Assembly (NCBI GenBank): GCA_910592205.1
Contig: CAJVPJ010000769.1
Span: 1 to 17,023, forward strand
Length of the DNA: 17,023 nt
Origin: Paraglomus occultum
Taxonomy: Eukaryota; Glomeromycota; Glomeromycetes; Paraglomerales; Paraglomeraceae
Direction: 5' to 3'
Part shown: piece by piece, positions 1 to 8,844 of the stretch
Layout: every line of letters starts with the position of its first letter
How positions within the stretch are numbered: position 1 is the stretch's first letter
The notes under the pieces: generated by a model
Database searches by the model: none
Told to the model about the DNA's origin: nothing
What the model saw: only the letters and a program-made list of their open reading frames with translations
Position numbers and translations under genes: made by a program

Positions 1-282
1 GCAAGACCCATATCGAGAATAATAATTCCATGTAATAATATCATAGTTGACAAACCCTTTTATGAGTTTGTTTATAATTCTCAAGCCATTCTTCGTATTT
101 TTAAACTGATTATCGTCATTGATAAACATGTGTGTTGGAAGTGAGTATGTTTTGGCAAACTGACTCACAAACATTGAATAGTCTTCGTCTTTCCCAAAGC
201 ATAGCAGCATTATCTCGTCAACGCTGCAATTACTAGCGTAATAGACATTGTCAATTTGAGTTGGCTCTATGTTGCTGATTTC
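1..282 (-). CDS. Probable internal exon of an unknown protein, running off the left edge
   Basis: Read on the minus strand, this stretch is open for 94 codons and continues past position 1. The frame starts Glu-Ile-Ser-Asn-Ile-Glu-Pro and contains VYYASNCSVDEIMLLCFGKD, FVSQFAKTYSLPTHMFIND and, at the window edge, DIITWNYYSRYGSC. The residue mix (three Cys, balanced charged and aromatic residues) looks protein-like. An in-frame TAA lies just upstream (298-300), so the exon must begin after it. The best acceptor is the AG at 284-283 (sense TTGTGAG), giving phase 0. No ATG start is present, so earlier exons would lie at higher coordinates, and I could not join them confidently to the open segment at 1386-1557. 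I do not recognise the family. An open frame this long in AT-rich DNA is suggestive rather than conclusive. Confidence 0.42.
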
Positions 283-1385
283 CTCACAAGGAATCCATTA
301 AGTCTTAAGTCTTTATTTTTACTTTTCAAGAGAATTGACCAAATTGTTACTTGCTGAATTATTAACAGTTATTCAACGCGTGTGTTACATTGCACGTTTC
401 TTTATATTTATTTATTTATTTTGATTTTTCTGATGCTTATTCTTGCCACGTTAAAGCATTACGCCAAAAAAGGTATCATAATTCAGTATCCAAAATGTAA
501 TAATTTAAATGGTGTTGTAACTAATTATTTAAAATGTGAATTCCATTCTTCCGTCAAAATTTCTCTAAATTCTCTATGATTCAATGTGCCGATTATATTG
601 TACGGTCGAAATTTGTAGCTTTGTGGCCTTTGCCACACGACTAATGGCTTTATTAACAAAGAAAAAACTTCTGATTTGTATTTATAAGCAATTTTTTCTC
701 ACGAATTACATCAGAATATCTGTCACATTTTCACCGTCTACGTGACTTCATGATACATATTGACAAGTGACATTATGTCTCAAGAAAGACATATTATTTT
801 ATCAAAAAACCCTTAGAATTATTGGAAATATTGTGTTTGAGAATTTTCTTATCGCTGGTGATGTTCTACCATTTTGATCTACTGCCCAGCGCAATTGCTG
901 GTGCTGATTGTCGTAATTATTAGACTGTATATGTAATGATTGTTGCGGTACCAATTATTGCGTTCCGAAATAGTCTCTTTATGACTCCTGCGACACACCG
1001 GAGTCATTATTAGTCCCACGGCAACTTGTTGGGACATTGACTCGGTTTCTGTATGTTTTTTCCTTGAATAGGATTGGAAAACTTGGCTTACGGAAGAGAT
1101 AAAAGTTAATCCAGTTTGCCAAGAGGATTATACCAACATGGTGTTGTACTTGCTAAAATAAAAACCAAGGAGAATATACGACATGTCGCAATAGTTACGA
1201 GATGCTATACCGAGAATATTTTATAAATCCGGTTATCGTAAAAGTTCTTTGCAAATTTGATTACTTTAGACAAGTATGTTGATGACGATAGTTGGTTTGT
1301 CATGTATTATGTTAATAATCTCTTTGTACAATGTTTAATAGAATATAGAGTGTAAAGGCTATAGACTCCAACAGATTAAACTCAC
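283..1385. other. Non-coding or intronic stretch with tandem hairpins
   Basis: I see no convincing coding region here. The 65-codon open frame at 382-579 (+) is rich in Leu, Ile, Phe and Tyr and follows TTTATTTATTTATTTT runs, so it looks like AT-rich chance. If the minus-strand segments at 1-282 and 1386-1557 belong to one gene, this would be an intron or hold unseen short exons. About 1.1 kb would be unusually long for an intron in a fungus of this type. The notable structure is the hairpin pair at 981-1035. Confidence 0.5.
981..1035. repeat. Two adjacent hairpins with equal-length loops
   Basis: The first inverted repeat pairs ATGACTCC (981-988) with GGAGTCAT (1000-1007), 8 of 8 bases, around an 11-base loop. 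The second pairs GTCCCA (1013-1018) with TGGGAC (1030-1035), 6 of 6 bases, also around an 11-base loop. They are five bases apart. This patch is richer in G+C than its surroundings. No function is assigned; it could be a structured RNA segment or a transposon-end remnant. Confidence 0.5.
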
Positions 1386-1557
1386 CAACCGGAAGACGCG
1401 CGCATAAATTTTGGTCTAAACACAGTTGCATCGGACAATTCGCGTATTCATGAATGTTAGTCATACTTGTATAAACAATATGAACAGAAGTATTATAATA
1501 AGCCTCCTTTATAGGATAGAAAACGTTAAACAGTGTTTTCACTGTCTTTTCCGCCAA
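1386..1557 (-). CDS. Possible exon of an unknown protein
   Basis: The minus-strand frame from 1557 downward reads LAEKTVKTLFNVFYPIKEAY and later TSMTNIHEYANCPMQLCLDQ, ending in NLCARLPV just before a consensus donor GTGAGT (sense strand, first base at 1385). The first in-frame codon after the upstream stop (1561-1563) is TTG, not ATG, so this would have to be an internal exon. However, no pyrimidine-rich acceptor is visible at its 5' side; only weak AGs occur (GAAAAG, GACAG). The splice phase at 1385 (phase 1) does not match the acceptor proposed at 283-284. Three cysteines and the good donor are the only support. It may be a pseudogene fragment or a chance open frame. I do not recognise a family. 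Confidence 0.25.
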
Positions 1558-1560
1558 TGT

Positions 1561-2624
1561 TTAGCATATCTGCTTAATAGTCTGTATGCTGTTGTACTTT
1601 AGCATTTGTAATAAATACCAAATTAATAAAAGAATAAAAAATTTATTGTCTGAATATTATTCTATTTCTATGTAAAAGTAAGATGTTACAATGCAGTATC
1701 GATACAATGGGCCCGTTTAATTCAACAACCAATACGTCCATTGCAATGTGGTTAGGTTATGATGCATTAAACTCTGCCATTGTTATTGCAAGCCGTGTAA
1801 TATTCGAATTGTGAGGTTGACATACGAGTCAGACCAATGCAATTGCTCTCTTTTACTTTAGCTTTAATGACGCGTCATTGATAGAAGCAAGGTAACAATA
1901 ATGATGAGTTCCATAATCTCTAAAAAGTATGGCAGCTGAATGTTAAGCTAGCCAATATTGCAATAGTGGGTGGCTAAATATAGCTAAGTACATCCGGACG
2001 CTTGCTAATCCATTCTGCCAGATGTCTAAATGTAAATATTTAGCAGTCGAAAGAAATCTGGATATAACGAGCGTGAAAAAAAAAATACTCGGTGTAGGGT
2101 AATTTGTGTTAGTAATTATATCGAATTACGTGTTTATCCTTCTATGTAAATTTTTACGTCCGTGTTCATTAAGACGCGGGCAACCTGCGCGTAGATGTTA
2201 CGCTAACTTCTGTTGCTGGCTTAGCCGCCTTCTAAGAATGGAATTATTGTTAGAACAACAATTAATATTATTAACACCTGATTAATATACTGCATAACAA
2301 ACAACAGCATAAATAAATAGGGCGTAATTGTTTAACAAGCACTATTGTAATATAACTTCCATTTCGGATTGATATTTAATATTGTGAGAACAAATGTTAC
2401 GCGTTATTGTTTGACTTTTCCCTAAAACTATCGTTTGTGCTCAATCAAATAATGGTTAACAGTTTAAAGGTAATTGAATTAAATCATTGTTTGTGCCTGT
2501 GATTCTTTTGATGTTATCTTCCCTTAAAAGCGGCTTTTAATCCCTCCTTTTAGTTGGGCCGCTGTTTTAAGCGTGAGAGCAAAAGAAGTGCCTTTCTTGT
2601 TTGAGGTGGCCCATAACGATATCG
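1561..2624. other. Intergenic stretch without a supported gene
   Basis: The region is AT-rich. It contains a short open frame at 1683-1814 (+, 43 codons, with MGPFNSTTNTSIAMWLGYD in its middle) that has a protein-like composition but no supporting context. It also contains a 14-bp perfect palindrome AATGACGCGTCATT at 1866-1879, and a possible C/D-box-like arrangement at 1893-1945 that is discussed under findings. I see no tRNA internal promoter or transposase motif. Confidence 0.5.
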
Positions 2625-2662
2625 AATAACAATAACAATAGCAATAATAACAATAACAATAA
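2625..2662 (+). repeat. (AATAAC)n simple repeat
   Basis: About six imperfect copies of AATAAC/CAATAA run directly up to the ATG at 2663. The tract lies about 100 bp upstream of the ATG chosen for the three-exon gene, in its promoter or 5' untranslated region. Confidence 0.85.
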
Positions 2663-2758
2663 ATGGGGACTGTGGCGTCAACATTTTCGATCCCCAAAAG
2701 TACTTGTGTGTCACTTTATAGATTTTGTTCTCGTATCAAAAGTTTCTATTTGATCAAC

Positions 2759-3506
2759 ATGTCGTCTACTACAAGAGCACCACAACAGTCTAAAATGTCC
2801 TCGGCTGAAATGCTTTCTATATTCGCCAGTGTGCCTAATTCAATGTTCGGTAGTTTAACTCTACCCCCTGCATTCAAATGACAATCTCTACGACCTTTTC
2901 ACAGTCTCTAATTTCTTTCTCTGCTCGTAGAATCCACACCAAAACGCCCCAGAAAACGAGAATCAGCTCCAGTCGGTCCCAAAACCAAGAGATCCCGTGT
3001 TAGCAAAGACAAAGGCTTGTTAGACAATGTTGAAGATCTCTTCGAATTGAGCAAGCGTCAACAGACACGAGAGAAATTGTGGAAGTGGTTAGACGAGGAT
3101 GACACGAAGGATGATATGTACATTAGCGATGGAGATATGAAAGTGGAGGGTAAGCATGTGAGAAGGAGACGCAAAGAAACGATAGATCAGCAGCCCACGG
3201 TTCTCGAAGACTATGTCGAAAGACCAGGGAAAGAGCGTGGAAAGAAATTCAGAAAGCAAAGGATCAAAGGTGACTTTGTAGACAAAGACCCGGATGATGT
3301 TACGATAGAGTATATACCTAATAATTTTGAAGGTAAGAAATCTCTACTGTTACTTAGCCACACGATATCTTACCATGTATGTTACTGTCCATCGAATGCC
3401 CGTTTTCTCCTAATAATCTCTGCGTTTTTCCATTGCTCCACGCAAAGGTATTCCTGAGATCAAGTTTGAATCTGCAAGGGCCGAATTTAAAAAGTTTAAA
3501 TACTAA
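2759..3506 (+). CDS. Three-exon gene for a 183-residue charged, probably nuclear protein of unknown family
   Basis: Exons are 2759-2849, 2931-3332 and 3448-3506. Intron 1 (81 nt, GTAGTT..CGTAG) and intron 2 (115 nt, GTAAGA..AAAG) both keep the frame: the junction codons become GAA (Glu31) and GGT (Gly165), and the last exon reads IPEIKFESARAEFKKFKY then TAA. The protein has a Ser/Thr/Gln-rich start, basic nuclear-localisation-like clusters PKRPRKR (34-40), KTKRSR (48-53) and RRRRK (108-112), an acidic stretch WLDEDDTKDD (83-92), a basic GKERGKKFRKQRIKG (130-144) and an acidic DKDPDD (148-153). No membrane segment is present. The mixed charge and the localisation-like signals suggest a nuclear chromatin, transcription or RNA-related factor, but this is inference. 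An in-frame upstream ATG at 2663 would add 32 residues of unlike composition; both starts have A at -3, and I prefer 2759 because MSSTTRAPQQ looks like a natural start. Confidence 0.8.
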
Positions 3507-4598
3507 ATGAGGTGAATGGGTAGGTATGGTCGATACGCTGGAGAATAAGGAGTTTCACGACAATATATGGTAGCATTGTAGTCTAATGATTTAATGTTCT
3601 CACAAATCTGATTGATCGTAAAATTCTTTTGTTTTTTGTATCAAGTCTCTTTGATTTCTTCAAGTTTCATAAACAGATGTGTATTCACGTCTTGCAAAAT
3701 GATCAATTAATCTCTACTAAGATTCAATTTTGTTGTTGACAACAGGTTCAACGCGTGGTTAATATGTCATTTATGTCAATAATGCAAATACACAACGAAG
3801 CGTCCAACGAATTTGACTTTCTTTAGGGCAACTCTCAAAGATGGATACAATAGCATTTAATGCACTGACTGCATCCATCACCTGCTGTCAATTAATCTTG
3901 GTATGTAAATTTCTCTATTCAAGTTGGCTCGAAATTGTAAATCGACTTTAGTGATTGTTGTTTAACCCGTTATATAATCTTTAGGTCTTTATCCTTATTA
4001 TTATTTGTCGTGCATATACAGTGTTCCATAGACTTTCTATCATAATCTCCCGATCAAATACAGTACACTCTTCATGATTCGATAAGCTTTCAGATCAAGA
4101 TATTCCTCAATAGTTTCTACTTGTAAATATTTGGAAAAAAAAATAGCTTTGAAATTTCTGTTGGTGTTTGTAACTTTTCAAAAGTAAGGATTTGATTCAT
4201 TTGCATTTAACTCTGTCATTTCATGACCCACGTTATATTTCGGTTTTGAGATTTTGGCTATATCAGCTAGTCATGTTTCTCTTCGGTGATAGATTAACAC
4301 GGAGGATTAGCGACTACAATTGATTAAATTTAAGTACATCCCAGATACAGTATGTACCACCCACAAAATTTACCAAGCGTGTTTAATCCCAATCTGTTTG
4401 AAGACAGGTCCATCATAAATTAGCAGGTTTCCGCACAAATTGCTTATGGCTCGCCACAAGCAGTTCTCGAGATTCGAGAAATGCATAAAGTTGCGATCTA
4501 CTCTTAATGATTATTCCACGCACGCCCAACAACAAAGTAAACTCGGAAATGATACATTCTGTAGGGTTACTTTTGATTATCGCCTTAACTATTACCTT

Positions 4599-4624
4599 TC
4601 AACACACACTATCAACACACACTA
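4599..4624 (+). repeat. Two tandem copies of a 13-bp CA-rich unit
   Basis: TCAACACACACTA occurs at 4599-4611 and again, identically, at 4612-4624. It is a local tandem duplication with no evident function. Confidence 0.9.
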
Positions 4625-4800
4625 AACCAAACGTCTGTAAGAACTAAATACAATCAAGACCTTTTCCTTATTCGTTCTAGTCTATTATCTCCCGTCTTTG
4701 TGTAGATCTGAACTTCGAATATAAGAATTACGTATATATAGATGTTGCTTCAACTACTTTAATATCGTGTTGTCAGTGCTGCACGGTCTTTCTCCTGATT

Positions 4801-4818
4801 GCAAATCATATGATTTGC
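4801..4818. repeat. 18-bp perfect palindrome
   Basis: GCAAATCATATGATTTGC is its own reverse complement with no spacer (two 9-bp half-sites). It lies in gene-free DNA, so it may be a dimer-binding site, a cruciform-prone site or chance. Confidence 0.85.
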
Positions 4819-5756
4819 GAAAGAAATTAACGATTAAAAAGGTTCTCCTATTTCAGCCCTAACAAAAACTTTGGATGACGTCTCTGGGGACGCGTTAAAA
4901 AAATTAAAAGGCATTTATTTTGTCAACAAAATGTATTCTTAAATTCGATTAATCCAAATATTAAATAGGAAGCCAGTCGGAGAAAGTTCTGTTAACGAAT
5001 ACAGTTTTTCGAACAATAGTTGCTTGGCAGTCACCTTTAAGACATCGGCGAAACTAACCATTTCGTAATTAAAACGTTTCTGCGACATTATACCTTGTGG
5101 CAATCACATGCTAACATGCAAACGTTAACTATGTGTTGTCGAGTAAGAAAAACATTTAATATTAAAAAAAAAAAAGTTCTGTAGCATGCATATAACATAT
5201 ACAAATAATAACAAGTTCCCAATCAGAGAGAAAGCGAATGACCGTAGGAGAGTAATCCGACACGCTTGTGAATAAACTGTCCCCTCCCTCGGTAATATCA
5301 AGTGACCACAGGTATATTTAAGACATCCTTTTACGCTTCTGACAATCGATCGAATATAAAAGATGGAATCTTACAGGACACCTAAAACTTTGAAACAAAT
5401 TAAGAATTTAAATAACACGTATTTATTCCGTAATTGTTAAAATTATAAAAACACTGACCTAACTTAAATTTTACAAGTGTCATTGCGTGGCACTTGTCTC
5501 GAATTAGAATGAGAAATAAACGCATCGACTAGTCTAATCTATACATGCTAATACGGGGTGTTATCTACAGACAGTATTTTTAATTTTCAGACTTTTTGCA
5601 AGTCGCCTAACGCTAAAAGTCATGCCTTGTACGTTTGTTGGATAGGGTAATTGGGAACCCGTGCAAGTTGGTAAACTTCCAAACTTCCAAGTTCGAAGCT
5701 CGGGCATTCGAGCGATGAAATAGTGTGTGTGGGGAGTAATTGTTAGAGTTTGCCTC

Positions 5757-5796
5757 CGCCTTTGCCTTTTCCTTTTCCTTTTTCTTTTTAGTGTGT
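5757..5796 (+). repeat. Polypyrimidine tract of CCTTTT-type units flanked by AGTGTGTGTGG
   Basis: A 40-bp, almost purely pyrimidine tract on the + strand is built of degraded CCTTTN units and ends in TTTTTAG. The 11-mer AGTGTGTGTGG occurs both before it (about 5721) and directly after it (about 5790). On the minus strand the tract reads as a Lys/Glu/Ala-rich open frame without an ATG. Confidence 0.75.
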
Positions 5797-6896
5797 GTGG
5801 ATTTTTGCGGTATTGGTATGGATCGAAACAGTTATGTCGTAATGCAATATAAATAAAGGTGTTGAGTTGGTTTTTTTACCTCTGTTCTTTTTCGATTTAA
5901 TCTAATTAAGATTTACGCATACGTTACCCAAAACTTTGGTCTCGTGCAAAGGTGCAAGTGAATTTCGACTCGTGGTCTTTCAAACCAGAGCCCCTTCCCA
6001 TTCCAAGTACATTATAAAAAGCATGGGACCATGATGAGGATACCCAGCTTGCACGATTTGCCTTGCTTCATTTGGTGAAACCACATGGTAGATTTCAATA
6101 TAAAAACTAATTGGATACACGTATTCTAACAATGAGGTTGTCGCACAACTCTGGAAAAAGTCAATTGAAAAATTGCTCATATTTTTATAGTATTTTTTTA
6201 TGTGGGATTTGGGGAGTTTGAACAATGAATTAATAATATACAAATAATAAACAAAAAATAGTATTAATTAATAAATACTTATTATTATGGCGTTGCTGTA
6301 ACCCCCTCGTAAGACGTTTTCATTGTTTGGTAAAAATATAACAATAACAATGCATAACAAAAGGTCTTAATAGTGAAACATCGGCCACTTTGTCAAACTC
6401 CCGGATTTGGATCTGCACTGCATGATGAGATGTATCGGTATGTTAGCGCAGGTTGTACCATACATTGCATATCACAATGTATAATCTTTTTTTCATCGGC
6501 GCATAAATGCTTAAATCTGACGAATTAAAACCTTCTTTGAATTACCAAAAGGTCATAGTCTCCCCTAAATAACAGTCTGCATTATGCGAACGCGTTTCCT
6601 AATAGATACAATCATGTCTTAAAAATAAAATACTTAATTCTTTATCGGACAAAATACAAAGTCTATACAACTTTTTATTATGCATCTCTTGAAGTCTATG
6701 TTCAAGTTCACTTTCACTTTGTATTAATACATTACAATTAGCACTATTTAATCTGCCATCTTTGCCATCCAACTAACCCAAACTACGGTATTACATTTTC
6801 CTCCCCTCCCATTACACTTTAAAAGAAAGACTGTCCTTCACCCGCTGACCCATTCCCCACTCACAGATTACAACCCCCTTTTGTTATTCTATATCC
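5797..6896. other. Intergenic stretch downstream of the minus-strand F-box gene
   Basis: No supported gene. An 87-codon minus-strand frame at 5980-6243 begins at TTG rather than ATG and has no splice context. Its end (EARQIVQAGYPHHGPMLF) looks mildly protein-like but cannot be assigned. From about 6740 to 6896 the + strand is strongly C/T-rich. This continues, past the stop codon, the purine-rich character of the sense strand at the 3' end of the F-box gene, so it may be 3' untranslated region. Confidence 0.45.
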
Positions 6897-7802
6897 TCAA
6901 TCCGAACTACTCCAAGCACTCATCTTTTCTACAACAACAGTCATCTCTCTCTCCCCGTTTCCTCTCGGTATGAATTCTACCCTATCGGTTGTACTCTCCC
7001 TGATTTCCATACTCTCCCTCAGTACGATCATCAAATCCTGAAACCTCCTTGAATCGAACGGGAATACTTTGAACTGTACTTCTTTCAATCTCTCCAAATC
7101 GTTCAGTAGAATGCGAAACTGATCGCACGGAATAAATGTACAGTGAACAAACGATATCCGACGCAGAGAAGATCGTTGAGTTGCAAGACATCCGAGGATA
7201 TTGAGTATTTCGTCGTCCGCATACCATATTTCAAAGTTTATGAGATTATTCTGATGCGCGATTAACGAATGTATCCACTCATTGTGAGCTCTAGGGGATC
7301 GTATCTTGATGCTTCTTAAACCTCTTGGTGGTTCTACTTGTATCGTAGAGTTCATTAAATAATGTCCAACAAAATTCAATCCTTTTAACCTCTTGCTTCC
7401 TGCAATCAACAAACCAAACAAGATTCTGAACATCTTCTCTAGTCTTCTCCATTGATAGCAAGGCATTCTGCTTGTAGCCAGTATTCCATATACAACCAGA
7501 CAATCTAGCTGTTCTAGATAGCTCGCATAATTGAACATTGGTTTGCTATCTTTTATGATCTTTACTGTTTTGATGAAATACTTTTTTTCAGAGGCCGAGA
7601 GACAGGTGAGGTAGGTGCAGATGAGAGAATGCTTGCGATCGAGGTGAGCGGTGGAGATAAAACGGAAGGGGTTCTTGTACGCAAGGGGAACGGCTATCCG
7701 ACAGAACGTGCGTGAGGTGAGCATAAGAGAGTGCAGTGTTGAGGGATCGTCGTCCAAGTAGGTAGTTATTTCTGCCAGGATGTCTTGGTTTATTAAAACC
7801 AT
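6897..7802 (-). CDS. F-box-like domain protein, 301 aa, intron-less
   Basis: The frame starts with ATG at 7802-7800 and ends with TGA at 6899-6897. Residues about 4-48 form an F-box-like segment: INQDILAEITTYLDDD, then STLHSLMLTSRTFCRIAVPL, then AYKNPF. This matches the fungal pattern of a hydrophobic DIL..I..YL helix, an L..L.LTSR.FC helix and a closing NPF. In known families this segment binds Skp1 and makes the protein the substrate-receptor subunit of an SCF ubiquitin ligase, with the C-terminal part choosing the target. Here the usual Pro of LPxE and the Trp of the L-W-x-x-P-F ending are replaced, so Skp1 binding is uncertain. Residues about 130-250 contain leucine-rich, repeat-like segments (GSKRLKGLNFVGHYL, QNNLINFEIWYADDEIL, RSSLRRISFVHCTF), as in Glomeromycotina paralogues. 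The tail ends in SAWSSSD. Intact; substrate unknown. It faces away from the second F-box gene. Confidence 0.85.
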   Translation of the reverse strand: MVLINQDILAEITTYLDDDPSTLHSLMLTSRTFCRIAVPLAYKNPFRFISTAHLDRKHSLICTYLTCLSASEKKYFIKTVKIIKDSKPMFNYASYLEQLDCLVVYGILATSRMPCYQWRRLEKMFRILFGLLIAGSKRLKGLNFVGHYLMNSTIQVEPPRGLRSIKIRSPRAHNEWIHSLIAHQNNLINFEIWYADDEILNILGCLATQRSSLRRISFVHCTFIPCDQFRILLNDLERLKEVQFKVFPFDSRRFQDLMIVLRESMEIRESTTDRVEFIPRGNGEREMTVVVEKMSAWSSSD

Positions 7803-7870
7803 TATGAAGAAAGTATGCGCAAGAAGAGAAGGAGAGTGAGACGGACGTGTAGTGTAGCTGTTTGGAATAG
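7803..7870 (-). promoter_or_regulatory. Pyrimidine-rich leader of the minus-strand F-box gene
   Basis: On the sense strand the bases just before the ATG are mostly C and T (CACTCTCCTTCTCTTC, then CTTTCTTCAT). CT-rich leaders close to the transcription start or ATG are common in filamentous fungi. The + F-box gene has a similar leader. Confidence 0.45.
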
Positions 7871-7910
7871 TCGTTCGATGAAAAGGAGTTTAAGTGTATT
7901 GATAGGTACA

Positions 7911-7917
7911 ATTTATA
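7911..7917 (-). promoter_or_regulatory. TATA-like box for the minus-strand F-box gene
   Basis: Sense-strand TATAAAT lies 109 bp upstream of the ATG and upstream of the CT-rich leader, a plausible core-promoter arrangement. Similar motifs arise by chance in AT-rich DNA. Confidence 0.35.
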
Positions 7918-7978
7918 GTGGTCGTTGCCCAATATGAAAGTCAATAGTAGAAATGATAAATGCTATGTGTTTATGTCA

Positions 7979-8062
7979 GCCATATACTATATTTCATATG
8001 CTATATGCAGTGTGCTATATCATATGCTATAAGTATATGCTAGATGTTATATATTTATACGC
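7979..8062 (+). repeat. Degenerate TATGCTATA tandem repeat
   Basis: Overlapping copies of (C)ATATGCTATA, TGCTATAT and TATATGCTAGATG occur about six times in 80 bp. It is a decayed low-complexity or minisatellite tract in the region between the two divergent F-box genes. Confidence 0.6.
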
Positions 8063-8844
8063 ATTTACATGCTCTCAATGCTATCTATCATTTTTCGTCT
8101 TTTTGATTTTAATCTAATCGACTATTCATGGTTGTGTATGTCCTTCGTTCCTCCCCCCTCGCAATTTATGTCTCTCTCCCTTAATACGATCAGTTAATAT
8201 GTTTCACAACATATCATGCTCGAGTGCAAAGTGAATTGCGTCATCCAGTAGGGGACAGATATTGTTTTATATTATTACAAATTGAGGCAAATAAATTCCT
8301 TTTTTTTTTTTTTTTTTTACAAATAACAAGTAGAGTTCTTATTCTGCATATTTAAGTACAGTTATTATGTTAATGCGTAAATATTTAATTATTTTTTTTT
8401 TAGACTGACACATATTCGGATGTTTGTTAAACAGGCAATTTCGGAGGTTGGTCGTAACTATAAATAGTTCATAACAATATCAAAGGGGGGAATTATAATA
8501 CCACCCGTCATTTACTAGATGGATAAATAAAGTCCCATTACGCAATTGGAGGATAGAACAGACAATGATATACAAAAGTATCGCAAATACACAATGCTCA
8601 ATACTCTGCCCATATCTCAACAAAATCCTGTTGTAATAATGCACATTTCGACCAAATAAATTATTCAAATTGATAATTGCGTTGTATCATACTTTATTGT
8701 AGACAAATATATGTATGTGTGTGTGTATTAGTATATAATTTAGGCCAAAACCCGAAGTTAGCATTTAGGTTTATTATCCAATACTCTGGAATGCAAAAAA
8801 AATAAATTTTTTTTCTATGTATGCTAATATCTCCCTCCAATCTA
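8063..8844. other. Intergenic core between the divergent F-box genes
   Basis: AT-rich, without a supported gene. It includes a run of 19 T at 8300-8318, a T run ending in TAG at about 8393-8403, a short TG repeat near 8713-8727, and A8/T8 homopolymer tracts near 8794-8815. The open frames on the minus strand (8480-8668, 8694-9065) have no gene-like support; the second overlaps the F-box gene leader in antisense. Confidence 0.5.
8300..8318 (+). repeat. Poly(T) run of 19
   Basis: An uninterrupted T19 tract. On the opposite strand it is a poly(A) that could be the scar of a reverse-transcribed insertion, but no flanking target duplication or retroelement sequence is visible. Confidence 0.9.

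Larger units (their letters stand above)
3507..5756. other. Intergenic stretch without a supported gene
   Basis: No frame with a protein-like composition and plausible splice sites was found on either strand. The 61-codon frame at 4440-4625 (+) ends inside a tandem repeat and begins at a non-ATG codon (TTG), so I discount it. Items noted are a 13-bp tandem duplication at 4599-4624, an 18-bp perfect palindrome at 4801-4818, and the closely spaced direct repeat AAACTTCCA at 5672-5689. No transposase motif or tRNA B box was recognised by eye. Confidence 0.5.

Noticed and set aside
382-579. 65-codon + strand open frame
   Set aside because: Leu/Ile/Phe/Tyr-rich translation of AT repeats, TTTATTTA runs, no ATG at its start (GTG), and no splice or homology support.
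5660-5710. AAGTTCGAAGCTCGGG as a tRNA B-box region
   Set aside because: No A box at the right distance, and no acceptor, anticodon or T stems could be formed.
5640-5830. Minus-strand open frame with a Lys/Glu/Ala run (KKKKEKEKAKAEA) through the polypyrimidine tract
   Set aside because: No ATG after the upstream stop, the charged run is only the translation of a simple repeat, and no exon context is visible.
5980-6243. 87-codon minus-strand frame ending GPMLFIMYLEWEGALV
   Set aside because: Begins with TTG, no acceptor or donor with sensible phase, and no recognisable family. Possibly an old repeat fragment, but not supportable.
6982-7944. Three further minus-strand open frames overlapping the F-box gene
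   Set aside because: They are alternative-frame shadows of the 301-residue F-box frame.
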